A stretch of DNA of 64,000 nucleotides from CAYRJD01 sp965247395 (GCA_965247395.1 OZ252012.1:1984001-2048000); one strand, 5' to 3'. Counted from the stretch's first letter, positions 40,711 through 50,680 are shown. Notes: generated from the letters alone by a model not told the origin. Numbers and translations: made by a program.

Positions 40711-42174
40711 GTGCCGATCAGAAACGGATCTCAGGTACTAGAAAGGCTGCGAAACGAGCCGCCCAACATCTGGATCGAGGGCGAGCAGGTAACCGACTCC
40801 ACCACGCATCCAGCTACTCGTAACGGCGTGGCGAGCCTGGCCGCTTTGTACGACCTGCAAAGCGATCCGCTTCGCGCAGACGTTATGACCACACCTAGCC
40901 CCACTACGGGGGACCAGGTTGGCATGAGCTTCATCATTCCCCAGACCATCGAAGACCTGGAGCGTCGCTCGGAAATGAATCGGGTGTGGGCGGATGCGTC
41001 GCTGGGCTTTCTCGGCCGCTCGCCGGACTATCTCAACGTAAACGTGATGGCTGCGGGCATGGCCAAGCCTTACTTTGACGCCATCAAAGCTGGCTATGGC
41101 GACAACATGGCCGCCTATTTCGAATATGTGCGAGAGAACGATCTAGCGCTGACGCATGCCTTGACGCATCCACAGGTTGATCGCTCCAAGCCGGTAAGCG
41201 AGCTGGACGACCCTTTCACCGCCCTTGGGATGGTTGAAGAGCGCAGCGATGGGATCATCGTGCGCGGGGCACGCATGCTGGCCACGTTGCCGATCTCCGA
41301 TGAGATTCTCATCTTCCCTTCCACGGTTATTCAAGGCGGCGATGACATGCGTCCCTATGCACTTGGTTTCGCCGTACCCAACAACACGCCAGGGCTCACG
41401 TTCCAATGTCGCGAGCCGCTTGATCAAGGTCGTAGTCGAGCCGATCATCCGCTAGGCGCTCGCTTCGATGAGATCGACGCGATGGTCATCTTTGACAACG
41501 TGCTCGTGCCGTGGGAGCGAGTGTTTTTAACCGACGATGTGCAGGCCGCCAATCAGGCCTATGCGCGCACCGGAGCCGTGTTGCATATGGCTCACCAGGT
41601 GGTCAATCTCAAGATCGTTAAGACCGAAGCCATCTTGGGAACGCTGCAGGCGATCATCGACATGATCGGCAGCGGCGCCTATCCGCACGTGCAAGAGATG
41701 GTCGCAGAGGTAATCATCGTGCTGGAGATAATGAAAGCCCTAAAGGTGGCATCCGAAAAGGGTGCAACCATGAACGAATACGGCGTTATGACGCCCGCTC
41801 GAGGCCCACTTGATGCTGCTCGCAACTATTACCCGAGCGTGCATGCGCGGCTGTGCGAGATCTTGCAGTTATGCGGGTCAAGCGGATTGATTATGATTCC
41901 GACCGAAGCCGATCGCCACGGCCCGCAAGGCGCAAACATTGAAAAATATCTGCAAGCGCGCGGTGGCAGTGCCGACGAACGCCTGAAGCTGTTCCGTCTG
42001 GCTTGGGACATGTCTCTGTCTGGATTCGGCGGAAGGCAAGGCCTGTATGAGCGCTTTTTCTTTGGCGACCCCACCCGCATGCGACACGCCCTCTACGGTG
42101 TTTACGACAGCAGCGCCCACGTGAAGCGGGTGCAAGCGTTTCTAGAAAACGAAGACTGGCCTCCTACCGCTTAG
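40711..42174 (+). CDS. HpaB-type FADH2-dependent monooxygenase
   Basis: A 487-residue flavin monooxygenase of the 4-hydroxyphenylacetate 3-monooxygenase oxygenase (HpaB) / acyl-CoA dehydrogenase-like fold. Features include RNGVASLAALYDLQSDP (about 32-48), GFLGRSPDYLNV, RGARMLATLPISDEILIFP and DNVLVPWERVFL (about 265-276). The enzyme needs reduced FAD from a separate reductase, and no HpaC-type reductase gene lies nearby. The GTG start is directly after the PhyH stop. The natural substrate is probably an aromatic or similar acid but is not known. Confidence 0.88.
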   Translation: MPIRNGSQVLERLRNEPPNIWIEGEQVTDSTTHPATRNGVASLAALYDLQSDPLRADVMTTPSPTTGDQVGMSFIIPQTIEDLERRSEMNRVWADASLGFLGRSPDYLNVNVMAAGMAKPYFDAIKAGYGDNMAAYFEYVRENDLALTHALTHPQVDRSKPVSELDDPFTALGMVEERSDGIIVRGARMLATLPISDEILIFPSTVIQGGDDMRPYALGFAVPNNTPGLTFQCREPLDQGRSRADHPLGARFDEIDAMVIFDNVLVPWERVFLTDDVQAANQAYARTGAVLHMAHQVVNLKIVKTEAILGTLQAIIDMIGSGAYPHVQEMVAEVIIVLEIMKALKVASEKGATMNEYGVMTPARGPLDAARNYYPSVHARLCEILQLCGSSGLIMIPTEADRHGPQGANIEKYLQARGGSADERLKLFRLAWDMSLSGFGGRQGLYERFFFGDPTRMRHALYGVYDSSAHVKRVQAFLENEDWPPTA

Positions 42175-42181
42175 GGTTTTT

Positions 42182-43705
42182 ATGTCAACATTTTGGATAA
42201 CTGCGGTGTGGATAGTGATTGCATTCGGCGCCTTGCTGGTGCCATTAGCGATTTACGACATATTCCAAAAAAAACACACCATCTTGCGCAACTATCCCGT
42301 TGTTGGTCATCTGCGCTATCTGTTGGAAAAGATCGGTCCTGAGCTACGGCAGTATGTGGTCGCCTCAAATGAAGAAGAGCGGCCGTTTAATCGTGACGAG
42401 CGGCGCTGGGTATACGCCACAGCAAAGCAACAGAACGCCTACTTCGGTTTCGGGACCGACGCAGAGGTGCTCAAACCTGGGCACATAACCATTCGGCACA
42501 GTCCGTTCCCGCTTGGTCACGCCGTGCCCGAAGGCGCCCCGGTGCCTAGTGGCAAGATTTTGGGCGGCTGGCGCAACAGGCCCGGCAAGTTTCGCCCACC
42601 TTCGGTCGTGAACATTTCGGCCATGAGTTTTGGCTCGCTGTCTTGGTCGGCCGTTCATGCCCTAAATGAAGGTGCCATGAAGGCCAATTGCATGCACAAC
42701 ACCGGCGAGGGCGGCATTTCCGACTGTCATCGTCAGGGAGCCGATCTGATCTATCAGGTCGGAACCGGCTACTTCGGCTGCCGTGACGAGGACGGACAGT
42801 TCTCCATCGAACGTTTCGAGGAGACAATCAAGTCGGCCAACGTAAAGGTCGTTGAAATAAAGCTGTCTCAAGGCGCCAAACCCGGCGTAGGCGGGTTTCT
42901 ACCTGGCGCAAAGGTGACACAAGTCATCGCTAAAGCCCGCGGCGTGCCGGTGGGAATAGACGTTGCCAGCCCCAGCCGCCACACGGCCTTTAGCAACGTC
43001 GAAGAGTTGGTGGAGTTTGTGGAGAAACTGGCGGACGTATCCGGACTGCCTGTAGGTATCAAATCTGCGGTAGGGCAAGAGCAATTTTGGACTGACTTAG
43101 CAAACCGTATGGCACAGACCAAGACGGGCCCAGATTTTGTGACCGTCGACGGGGCCGAAGGTGGCACCGGTGCGGCTCCGCTGGTGTTTAGCGATCACGT
43201 GGCGTTGCCGTTTTGGCAAGCATTTGCAGTGGTTCATAGTGCTTTCGGTGAGGCAGACCTGCATGAGAAGGTCGTGTTCATCGGATCCGGCAAGCTGGGG
43301 TATCCGGCACCTGCTGCCATGGCTCTAAACGTGGGCGTAGACCTTGTCAACGTTGCGCGTGAGGCAATGATGTCCATTGGTTGCATTCAGGCACAGCGTT
43401 GCCACACCGGACACTGCCCAACAGGTGTAGCGACTCAGGGCGGATGGCTGTCACGCGGCCTTGATCCGACTCTCAAAAGCGAACGACTTGCCAACTATGT
43501 GCGAGGCCTGCGTAAGGATTTACTGCGCTTAGCCGATGCGTGCGGAGTGGAGCACCCAGGGCTAATCGGGCCGGACAATATCGGGATGGTTAACACGCAA
43601 GGCACCTTGGTGCCGGTCCACGAGCTCTACGGCCTGGACAGAGACTGCACCCACAGCGAAGGCCGCATGGAGAGCTTGCGGACCTGCATGGGCAAAGCGG
43701 CCTAA
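42182..43705 (+). CDS. Membrane-anchored glutamate-synthase-like FMN protein
   Basis: A 507-residue protein with one N-terminal membrane helix (about 4-26) and a glutamate synthase central/FMN domain. Landmarks are NISAMSFGSLS (about 142-152), NTGEGGIS, KLSQGAKPGVGGFLPG, DGAEGGTGAAPL, and the Fe-S-type cysteines in GCIQAQRCHTGHCPTGVATQ (about 399-418). The glutaminase domain of true GltB is absent. Such stand-alone proteins may bind FMN and a 3Fe-4S cluster, but their reaction is generally unknown. It starts 7 bases after the HpaB-like gene. Confidence 0.87.
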   Translation: MSTFWITAVWIVIAFGALLVPLAIYDIFQKKHTILRNYPVVGHLRYLLEKIGPELRQYVVASNEEERPFNRDERRWVYATAKQQNAYFGFGTDAEVLKPGHITIRHSPFPLGHAVPEGAPVPSGKILGGWRNRPGKFRPPSVVNISAMSFGSLSWSAVHALNEGAMKANCMHNTGEGGISDCHRQGADLIYQVGTGYFGCRDEDGQFSIERFEETIKSANVKVVEIKLSQGAKPGVGGFLPGAKVTQVIAKARGVPVGIDVASPSRHTAFSNVEELVEFVEKLADVSGLPVGIKSAVGQEQFWTDLANRMAQTKTGPDFVTVDGAEGGTGAAPLVFSDHVALPFWQAFAVVHSAFGEADLHEKVVFIGSGKLGYPAPAAMALNVGVDLVNVAREAMMSIGCIQAQRCHTGHCPTGVATQGGWLSRGLDPTLKSERLANYVRGLRKDLLRLADACGVEHPGLIGPDNIGMVNTQGTLVPVHELYGLDRDCTHSEGRMESLRTCMGKAA

Positions 43706-43766
43706 ACGCTGTTTACAAAAGCACTGCCTGCGAAAACCTGTCTAAGAAAACCTGCTTACGAAAACA

Positions 43767-45455
43767 ATGTCTATGAAAACGAAATCAATGACTGGCGGCG
43801 AAGCCGTGGCCGAGGCGCTGGCAATGGTCGGTGTGCGACACGTGTTCGGCATTGTCAGCGTTCACAACCTACCGATCTACCAAGCGCTAACACATCATCG
43901 CGATATTGAGTTAGTAAACGTGCGTCACGAACAGGCCGCGGCGCATGCGGCCGACGCTTGTTCGCGCGCAACAGGCGAACTAACAGCGGTGGTTGCCTCG
44001 ACAGGACCCGGTGCCGCAAATGCCTTGCCTGGCATCTATGAGGCGGCTTTCGCGAGCTCGCGTGTGCTGTTGATTACCGGCCAGACCGAATCGATTTATT
44101 ACGGCAAGGCCAAAGGCTTCTTGCATGAGAACGAACGCCAGCGCGAAATGCTGCAATCGGTGTGCCGCACGGTTGCATCAGTAAGACACACCGAGGAAAT
44201 TCCAGCAGAAATCATGCGAGTGGCCTACGACATCTGCTTGGGAACCCCGCAGCCAGGTGCGGTCGAGGTGCCAATAGATCTGCAGTACAAGAAGGCGCAG
44301 GTGCGAATTCCCGCCTGGACACCTCCTGAGAGAGTTGTACCCGACTCCGCAGTTCTAGACGACGCCGCGCAGAGACTTCTCAACGCAAACCGGCCGCTCA
44401 TCTGGGCTGGCGGCGGTGTGAACATCGCCGGTGCCTCAAACGAGTTGACCGAGCTAGCCGAGCTATTGGGCGCTTGTGTTTTTACCAGCATCGAAGGGCG
44501 CGGCGCTATTGCCGAAGATCACGAACTGAGCCTGGGTTTTTGCTCGGACCGGCGCGCGATGGACGAAATATTTGAGGAAGCCGATCTGCTGTTGGCGGTG
44601 GGTACGCGTTTTCAAAACTACGCAACGCGTGTGTGGAAGCTGCCGCTACCAACCGAGCTGATTCACATGGATGCTGACCCGGGCGTGATAGGGCTCAACT
44701 ATCGAGCTTCGTTACCGATAGTGGCCGACGCCAAGCTTGGCTTGACTGGCTTACTTGAGCGGCTTAAAGACGCCGCTGCAAGCAGTTTGCCCAACACCGA
44801 TCCCGGCTTCGTGGACCGGGCACGCAAGTGCCGCGCCGGCGACGATGAACAGTTGCGCTCCGAAATCGGACCAGATCACAGTGCAATCTGCGACATCATT
44901 CGCCAGGTGCTACCGCACGATGGGCTAGTCGTGCGCGACTCCACCGTGCCTACCTACACGTGGGGAAATCGCCTGCTACCGATTCTGCAAAGCCGCACCT
45001 CCATACGGCCTGGGGCGGTAGCGATCGGGCCAGGAGTGCCGATGGGAATTGGCGCGGCGGTCGGAACCGGTTCACCGACAGTGGTTATGCAAGGAGACGG
45101 TGGGCTGCTTTTGTCAGTGGGGGAGCTGTCGGCCTGCGTTGAACACAACTTGGGAGTCATTGTGTTGGTGTTCAATGACGGCGGCTATGGCGTGTTGCGC
45201 ATGATTCAAGATGCACTTTTTGGAGATCATCCGGGCACCGACTTGGCCCGCACAGACTTCGTGGCAGTGGCGTCGGGTATGGGTATGACTGCGCAAGCCG
45301 TAGGCGCAGTGAGCGAATTTGAATCTACCTTTAAGCAAGCCGTAGAGCGAGCACTGAGCGGTAAGGGTCCCACCCTGCTTGATATTGACCTGGCGTCGCT
45401 GGCGCCGATCACGATGCAAATGCCAGCGCACCAACGCCGTCGCGCCGAGGACTAA
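43767..45455 (+). CDS. Thiamine pyrophosphate-dependent enzyme (acetolactate synthase-like)
   Basis: A 562-residue TPP enzyme with the three usual domains. The N-terminal PYR domain carries the catalytic glutamate in NVRHEQAAAHAAD (about 51-63), the central domain RPLIWAGGGVNIAG, and the C-terminal domain the cofactor motif VVMQGDGGLLLSVGELSA to LVFNDGGYGVLR (GDG to N). It would decarboxylate or ligate a 2-oxo acid. It follows the glutamate-synthase-like gene by 61 bases. True acetolactate synthase is less likely because no small subunit or branched-chain genes are near. Confidence 0.87.
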   Translation: MSMKTKSMTGGEAVAEALAMVGVRHVFGIVSVHNLPIYQALTHHRDIELVNVRHEQAAAHAADACSRATGELTAVVASTGPGAANALPGIYEAAFASSRVLLITGQTESIYYGKAKGFLHENERQREMLQSVCRTVASVRHTEEIPAEIMRVAYDICLGTPQPGAVEVPIDLQYKKAQVRIPAWTPPERVVPDSAVLDDAAQRLLNANRPLIWAGGGVNIAGASNELTELAELLGACVFTSIEGRGAIAEDHELSLGFCSDRRAMDEIFEEADLLLAVGTRFQNYATRVWKLPLPTELIHMDADPGVIGLNYRASLPIVADAKLGLTGLLERLKDAAASSLPNTDPGFVDRARKCRAGDDEQLRSEIGPDHSAICDIIRQVLPHDGLVVRDSTVPTYTWGNRLLPILQSRTSIRPGAVAIGPGVPMGIGAAVGTGSPTVVMQGDGGLLLSVGELSACVEHNLGVIVLVFNDGGYGVLRMIQDALFGDHPGTDLARTDFVAVASGMGMTAQAVGAVSEFESTFKQAVERALSGKGPTLLDIDLASLAPITMQMPAHQRRRAED

Positions 45456-45465
45456 GCCTGGCTAG

Positions 45466-46905
45466 TCAGGCTTGCTGATCAGGGAGCGCGTCGGCCATAA
45501 AGGAATCATCGTCAGCGCTATTTTCTCCACCAACTGCTCCACTCGATTTTTTACCTGAAGGCCCATTACCCGAAGGCCCAGTCTTCTCTGCCATCTTGTG
45601 GCTAAGTAACAGCATTAGCACTGCGGCGATGCTGGCTACCAGAGACGCAAAGAGCACTGCGATTTTTGCGGTGTCAGTCAGGGCTGCAGCGCCAGCAAAG
45701 GCCAGATTGGTAACAAAGATCGACACGGTAAAGCCGATACCGGCGGCCATACCCATGCCTATGAACTCCGTCCAACGCACCCCTTTAGGCAGCGAGAATC
45801 CGAGCCGTGTTGCAATCCACGTTGCCAGCACTATCCCAACGGGCTTTCCGACAACCAGCCCCAGAATCACTCCCCAAGCCAGCCTGGTGCCGGCTGCGTC
45901 ACCGAGCGCAGCACCTGTTATGTCTATGCCAGCATTTGCCAAAGCAAATAACGGGACCACCAAAAACGCACTTACCGGATGAAGGTGGTGCTCCAATATT
46001 TCGGTCTGCGGCCGCGCCTCGTGCATCAAAAATGCAGCCATTGCCATGTCGTTGTGGCTGGCGTCTTCATCCAGCGTGCTCACCGTGCCGACGGCATGTT
46101 CCATCGTGATCATTGCTGTTGCAGGAGTCATCAATCCCAGGATTACTCCAGCGATGGTGGCGTGAATGCCCGACTCCAAGGTGGCATACCACACCACGAT
46201 GCCCACGATCACATAGAACGGTGTCGACCACACGTGCATAGTGCGCGCTATGCGCATAATCACCAGAGCTGCAACGGCTATCAGTATCCAGCCGAGTTGC
46301 AGAGTGTCGCTATAAAACAGCGCGATCACGATGATGGCGCCGATGTCGTCAACTATCGCCAACGTCAACAAGAAAAGCTTCAACAGCGGATTGACCCTGT
46401 TGCCCAGCAGAGCCACAACGCCTACGGCAAAGGCAATGTCGGTAGCTACAGGAATGCCCCAGCCGCTTGAAGCGTCTCCGGTTGGGTTGAGAGCCAGGAA
46501 TACGACCGCTGGCACCACCATGCCACCCAGCGCACCTATAGCCGGAACCGCGGCGGTGCGAAGCTTTTTTAGCTCGCCGGTAACTAGTTCGCGCTTTATC
46601 TCTAGCCCTACGACGAAGAAAAAGATCGCCATCAACGCCTCGTTGACGAATTCTTCGACCGTCAAGTGAGGCAGCTGCCAGCTACCGATTGCTAGCTCAA
46701 TGTCCGTACCCCAAAAAGTGTGATACGACTCGCTCCACGGTGAGTTAGCCCAAAAAAGCGCCGCGGCTGCGGCTAGCAGCATTACTAGCCCGCCTGCAAC
46801 CTCACGGTCGGCGAAAAGATTTATGGGCCTGCGTAGGAACTGCTGGAGCCGTGTGTGACGCTCGGTGAAGGTGAGTTGTCTTACTGCTTGGTCAATTTTT
46901 GTCAC
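45466..46905 (-). CDS. nhaA: Na+/H+ antiporter NhaA
   Basis: A 479-residue inner-membrane antiporter that exports sodium in exchange for protons. The characteristic motifs are FFVVGLEIKRELVTGEL, VATDIAFAVGVVALLGNRV and LAIVDDIGAIIVIALFY, the last with the paired aspartates that bind sodium. A C-terminal cytoplasmic tail rich in Gly, Ser and Lys (about 440-479) is longer than in enterobacteria. It converges on the TPP enzyme gene (10-base gap). A sodium antiporter would suit a marine or brackish habitat. Confidence 0.94.
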   Translation of the reverse strand: MTKIDQAVRQLTFTERHTRLQQFLRRPINLFADREVAGGLVMLLAAAAALFWANSPWSESYHTFWGTDIELAIGSWQLPHLTVEEFVNEALMAIFFFVVGLEIKRELVTGELKKLRTAAVPAIGALGGMVVPAVVFLALNPTGDASSGWGIPVATDIAFAVGVVALLGNRVNPLLKLFLLTLAIVDDIGAIIVIALFYSDTLQLGWILIAVAALVIMRIARTMHVWSTPFYVIVGIVVWYATLESGIHATIAGVILGLMTPATAMITMEHAVGTVSTLDEDASHNDMAMAAFLMHEARPQTEILEHHLHPVSAFLVVPLFALANAGIDITGAALGDAAGTRLAWGVILGLVVGKPVGIVLATWIATRLGFSLPKGVRWTEFIGMGMAAGIGFTVSIFVTNLAFAGAAALTDTAKIAVLFASLVASIAAVLMLLLSHKMAEKTGPSGNGPSGKKSSGAVGGENSADDDSFMADALPDQQA

Positions 46906-46958
46906 GACGGCCGCAGGCTAGTTCTGGGCTTGTTAGCTGACACGGATGAATATTGCCG

Positions 46959-49064
46959 CTAGAGGCGCCGGTTAGAAGTAGTCAATCGGCGGCGATGCTC
47001 AAGGAAATCAACTAGAACGTAGTCACCCAGGTTATGTGGGCTGGTAAAGAAGGCCCGGCCGCCGTTCATTTGAGTCATCTTCTCCACGAACGTTCGCAGG
47101 TAGCTGTTGGGCTCAAGCATGAACACATTGATGCGGATGTCCTCGCGTGTGGCGCGTGCCACCTCTTTTAGTGTGGCTTCAATGGTTTCGTGCACCGGGG
47201 GGTAGGCGAAAAAGGGCGCACCATTTGGTTTTAGGTGAGCGGTCGGTTCCCCGTCTGTGATCATGATGATCTGCTTGCTGCCGGACTGTTTAGCCAACAG
47301 GCGCCGGGCGATTATGAAGCCGTGGTGCATGTTGGTGCCGTAGTCAAAGTCCCATGACGCTTCAGGCAGCTTGGCTGGTTTTAGCTCTCTTGCTGTCGCG
47401 GCGAATCCAACGACACCGAGATAGTCACGCGGAAAGCGGCTGCTAATAAGCGCATGTAGCGCCATTGTTACCTTCTTGGCTGGCAAGAAGTTTTCACGCA
47501 TCGGCATAGACATTGACAGGTCCAGCATCAACACCGTTGAAGCTCGGCTGTTGAATTCGGTCTGCTCTATTTCAAAATCTTCAAGCGCAAGGCCAACCGG
47601 TGTGCCCGCACCCTGCCTGGTTACCGCATTGCGCAGCGTTTGTTCAATGTTGAGATTGAAACTGTCGCCAAATTCGTATTCCTTGGTCTCATACGCCCGC
47701 TCGTGGCCAATGCCGGTTCTTTGAATTTTGTGCTGACCCACCTTGTCTTCCATCAATCGATCGAAGAGGTCGCGCAGCGCCAGTTGTCCGATGCGGCGCA
47801 GCGCTTCGGGTGTCAGCTGCAAGCGGCCGTCCTCATTGCTGGCTAAACCCCGCTCTTCTAACAACTTGGCTAGTTCGCTTAGCCGCTCAAGTGCTTCTGC
47901 GGATTCGTTACCCACTAGCTCGCGAATTTTTTCAGGATCTATTTCGTTTAGAGCTGCTGGGCTGACCGCTCCCTGAAGAATCTCTGACATGGCGTCTAGC
48001 TCGCCCAACTGACCCATGACATCGGTCGCTTGCGACATTGTCAACGGGTTTTGACCGCTCATGTCGTATTGCCGATCCCAGCCCATGTCGGGAAAGGCTT
48101 GTTGCAGTTGCTCGGTGAGCTGTTGGACCTGCCACTGCAGATCCATGTCGTCCATTAGCTGATCCATCATCTGGGCCAACTCTTTGCGCTGCTCCTCGCT
48201 CATCGAGTTGAACATCGCTTGCATTCCCGCCATGCGTTGCGCCAGAGTTTCGAGTAGCTCGTCAAGCGACTGCGGATTTTCAGGGAAGAAGTTGCCGTGG
48301 CGCTCCATGAAGCCTTCAAAGTCGGGTTCTTCACCCGCTTCTCGCTGGTGCAGCATCTCGTTTAGATCCGCCAGCATGTCTTTGGTGCGGTCTTTGTCGT
48401 CACCGCTCATTGAGCCCATAGCGCCGCGCATCTGATTGAAGGCCGACTGCGTAACTTCTTGGCGCAGTTTCTCAATCAGGTCATTAAACCTCTGCTGGGC
48501 TTGCGATGACATGAACTGGTATTGCTGCAAATCCTGGATGCGACCGGGCAGATCGGATCGCAGCATGTCAAGCTGCAGGTTGCGGTCTGCTGCTTCTTTG
48601 TCGGCCTTGGTTTCGCTAGCTCCGTCACTACTAACACCGTCTTCGCTGGGCTCGCCTCCATTAACACCGTCTTCGCCGGTGCTCGCATCGTTGGCCTGGT
48701 TGGCTGTGAAGTCATCGATGTAATCGCGCTCTTCTTCGACGATGTTTTCTAGCTCTTCAGCGATCTGGTCGTACACACTGCCCAGGTCAAACTGGCTCAG
48801 AAGCTCTTGGCGCTTTGCGGCCAGTTCTTTTAAAATGTCTCGCAGGCCAGGCATTTGGTTGCCGTTGCGATCTTCGAAACCTCGCTGCATCGCTCGGCGC
48901 AAAGCTGCGTTCAGGTCTCCGTGGTACGCCAGGTCGTCGGCGAGATCTTCGAACAGGCTGTCGGCGTCGTAGTCGAAGCCTTTTTGAGTGCCATCCCAAG
49001 CCGAATATGCAAAGTGCGTGCCACGGCGAGCTCTGTTCTTGCGGCGAAACAAAATTCTCGCCAT
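46959..49064 (-). CDS. VWA-domain protein paired with a MoxR-type ATPase
   Basis: A 701-residue protein with a long, acidic, glutamine-rich helical N-terminal region (about 1-480) and a C-terminal von Willebrand A domain. The metal-ion-dependent adhesion site is MLDLSMSMP (DxSxS), with DYGTNMHHG and MITDGEPTAH as the further metal-binding loops. It is probably the partner of the AAA+ protein encoded 58 bases upstream, as in magnesium-chelatase-like or MoxR-VWA chaperone pairs. An acidic Asp/Gly/Ser insertion (about 125-155) comes from short duplications. The client is unknown. Confidence 0.86.
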   Translation of the reverse strand: MARILFRRKNRARRGTHFAYSAWDGTQKGFDYDADSLFEDLADDLAYHGDLNAALRRAMQRGFEDRNGNQMPGLRDILKELAAKRQELLSQFDLGSVYDQIAEELENIVEEERDYIDDFTANQANDASTGEDGVNGGEPSEDGVSSDGASETKADKEAADRNLQLDMLRSDLPGRIQDLQQYQFMSSQAQQRFNDLIEKLRQEVTQSAFNQMRGAMGSMSGDDKDRTKDMLADLNEMLHQREAGEEPDFEGFMERHGNFFPENPQSLDELLETLAQRMAGMQAMFNSMSEEQRKELAQMMDQLMDDMDLQWQVQQLTEQLQQAFPDMGWDRQYDMSGQNPLTMSQATDVMGQLGELDAMSEILQGAVSPAALNEIDPEKIRELVGNESAEALERLSELAKLLEERGLASNEDGRLQLTPEALRRIGQLALRDLFDRLMEDKVGQHKIQRTGIGHERAYETKEYEFGDSFNLNIEQTLRNAVTRQGAGTPVGLALEDFEIEQTEFNSRASTVLMLDLSMSMPMRENFLPAKKVTMALHALISSRFPRDYLGVVGFAATARELKPAKLPEASWDFDYGTNMHHGFIIARRLLAKQSGSKQIIMITDGEPTAHLKPNGAPFFAYPPVHETIEATLKEVARATREDIRINVFMLEPNSYLRTFVEKMTQMNGGRAFFTSPHNLGDYVLVDFLEHRRRLTTSNRRL

Positions 49065-49122
49065 AACTAGACCCTATTTCCGGGTTTCATTTCCGGGTTT
49101 CTAAATTTCTTGAGAGGTGGAG

Positions 49123-50556
49123 TTAGTTCGAGCGAGAGCGATATGCAGCCCTGGCTGAGTCGTTGCTGGCGGGCTTGCTGGTGTCTTTGTTGAGCCGTTT
49201 GGATAGGTGCAGTCCTTCAAGGATCAGCTCAACCGCACTTGCCATTACCTCAGGTGGTGATTCACCCGCCAAAACGGTGGTGGATTTTGCTAGCGCAGTG
49301 TTGGACTTGAGCAACTCGACGTACTCGTTGGTGCTCACGTCATCGCCTGCGTAAGCGACTAGTCCTTCTTCAAAGCTCGCCACCACCTCATCAAGTGCCG
49401 CGCTTGCAGGGTCGTCTTGGAAGCTGTCCGTGAATACCTCGAGCACAGCTTCGCTGAGCATGCGGTTTACGATCTGCTCGTCGCGACCCTCCTCAAGCGA
49501 GTCAATCTCAATCTTGCCAGCAGTTGAGCTGGCTAATGCTGCTAGATCGCTCACCCGCGGCACCACTTCGTTTTCACCACGCTTCAGCGCGCGGCGTGTG
49601 GCGTTAGCGATCAGCGTCTCAAGGTTTGTAACGGTCATACGCACAGACACGCCTGCGCGTTGGTTCACTTGGTTGCTTGCGCGCGCTACATGGCTGAACT
49701 GAGCCACGATCTCGCTCATGAACTCGGGCACAACTATCGACATGTTCTCTGCCTCTAGCGGCGTTACTTCTGCCGCGGCTATTTCCATCTCAGTGTAAAT
49801 GTCGGGTGGGTAGTGAGTGCGAATCTGACTGCCGAAGCGATCCTTTAGAGGTGTGATGATGCGACCGCGGTTTGTGTAGTCCTCTGGATTTGCGGTTGCT
49901 ACCAGCAACACGTCCAGCGGCAGGCGCACCTTGTAGCCACGAATTTGCACGTCACGCTCTTCAAGCACGTTCAGCAAGCCAACCTGGATGCGTTCGGCAA
50001 GATCGGGCAGCTCGTTGATAGAAAAGATGCCGCGATTGGTGCGCGGCACCAGTCCGTAGTGCAGTGTCAGCTCGTCAGATAGATAGCGCCCTTCGGCTAC
50101 CTTGATTGGGTCCACCTCTCCGATGAGGTCCGCTATGGAAGTGTCAGGAGTGGCGAGCTTTTCACCGAAGCGTTCAGCGCGACCAGCCCAAGCGATGGGG
50201 ATGTCCTCGCCGTGTTCGGCTAGCTGATCTTTTGCGTAGCGCGAGATTGGGTTGTAAGGATCGTCATAGATCTCCGAGCCAGCGATGTAGGGCATCCACT
50301 CATCGAGCAGACCCACCATTGAACGGATCATGCGGGTTTTTGCCTGGCCTCGCTCTCCTAGAAACACCACGTCATGCCCTGCTAGCAGAGCGTTCTCTAG
50401 CTGTGGCAGCACTGTGTTTTCATAGCCGTGAATGCCGTCAAACAGCGATTCGCCTGCCGCGATTTTCGTGATGACGTTGTCCCGCATCTCTTCTTTGACC
50501 GTGCAAGATTCCCATCCGCTTGCACGTAAGTCCTTCAGAGTGGCTGGTTGCGTCAT
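49123..50556 (-). CDS. MoxR/magnesium-chelatase-like AAA+ ATPase
   Basis: A 477-residue AAA+ ATPase. Walker A is FLGERGQAKTRM (about 65-76), Walker B is within GIFSINELPDLAERIQ, and LLVATANPEDYTNRGRIITP with KDRFGSQIRTHYP (sensor and arginine-finger region) resembles ChlI/BchI and MoxR proteins. It probably remodels a target together with the downstream VWA protein. No cobalt or magnesium chelatase large subunit is nearby, so a chaperone role is likelier than pigment or cobalamin synthesis. It is divergent from sdhC with 210 bases between. Confidence 0.86.
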   Translation of the reverse strand: MTQPATLKDLRASGWESCTVKEEMRDNVITKIAAGESLFDGIHGYENTVLPQLENALLAGHDVVFLGERGQAKTRMIRSMVGLLDEWMPYIAGSEIYDDPYNPISRYAKDQLAEHGEDIPIAWAGRAERFGEKLATPDTSIADLIGEVDPIKVAEGRYLSDELTLHYGLVPRTNRGIFSINELPDLAERIQVGLLNVLEERDVQIRGYKVRLPLDVLLVATANPEDYTNRGRIITPLKDRFGSQIRTHYPPDIYTEMEIAAAEVTPLEAENMSIVVPEFMSEIVAQFSHVARASNQVNQRAGVSVRMTVTNLETLIANATRRALKRGENEVVPRVSDLAALASSTAGKIEIDSLEEGRDEQIVNRMLSEAVLEVFTDSFQDDPASAALDEVVASFEEGLVAYAGDDVSTNEYVELLKSNTALAKSTTVLAGESPPEVMASAVELILEGLHLSKRLNKDTSKPASNDSARAAYRSRSN

Positions 50557-50650
50557 ACGGTCAAGCTACTCTCATCAAGGACATGCCTTTGGTGGGCATT
50601 ATTGGCGGGCATTATCGCTGGTCTGGTTGATAACTATCCAGGTAACCGAT

Positions 50651-50680
50651 CGCAGAGTTGTTAGCGAAGCTCGCTCTGCG
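50651..50680. promoter_or_regulatory. Inverted repeat upstream of sdhCAB
   Basis: CGCAG at 50651 pairs with CTGCG at 50676, and inside it AGCGA pairs with TCGCT around the triplet AGC. The structure sits in the 210-base gap between the divergent MoxR and sdhC genes, about 90 bases before sdhC. It could be a regulator site or a transcript hairpin. No T-run follows. Confidence 0.35.

Noticed and set aside
40711..42174. Assignment of the HpaB-like gene to 4-hydroxyphenylacetate degradation
   Set aside because: None of the downstream meta-cleavage genes (hpaD, E, F, G, H) nor the reductase hpaC is present, and the neighbours do not fit that pathway.
43767..45455. The TPP enzyme as acetolactate synthase IlvB
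   Set aside because: There is no regulatory subunit or other branched-chain amino acid gene beside it, and the gene groups with oxidative catabolic enzymes.
47476..48752. Several plus-strand frames opposite the VWA-protein gene
   Set aside because: They are Ser/Arg-rich mirror frames of an acidic, glutamine-rich protein and show no family features or start signals.
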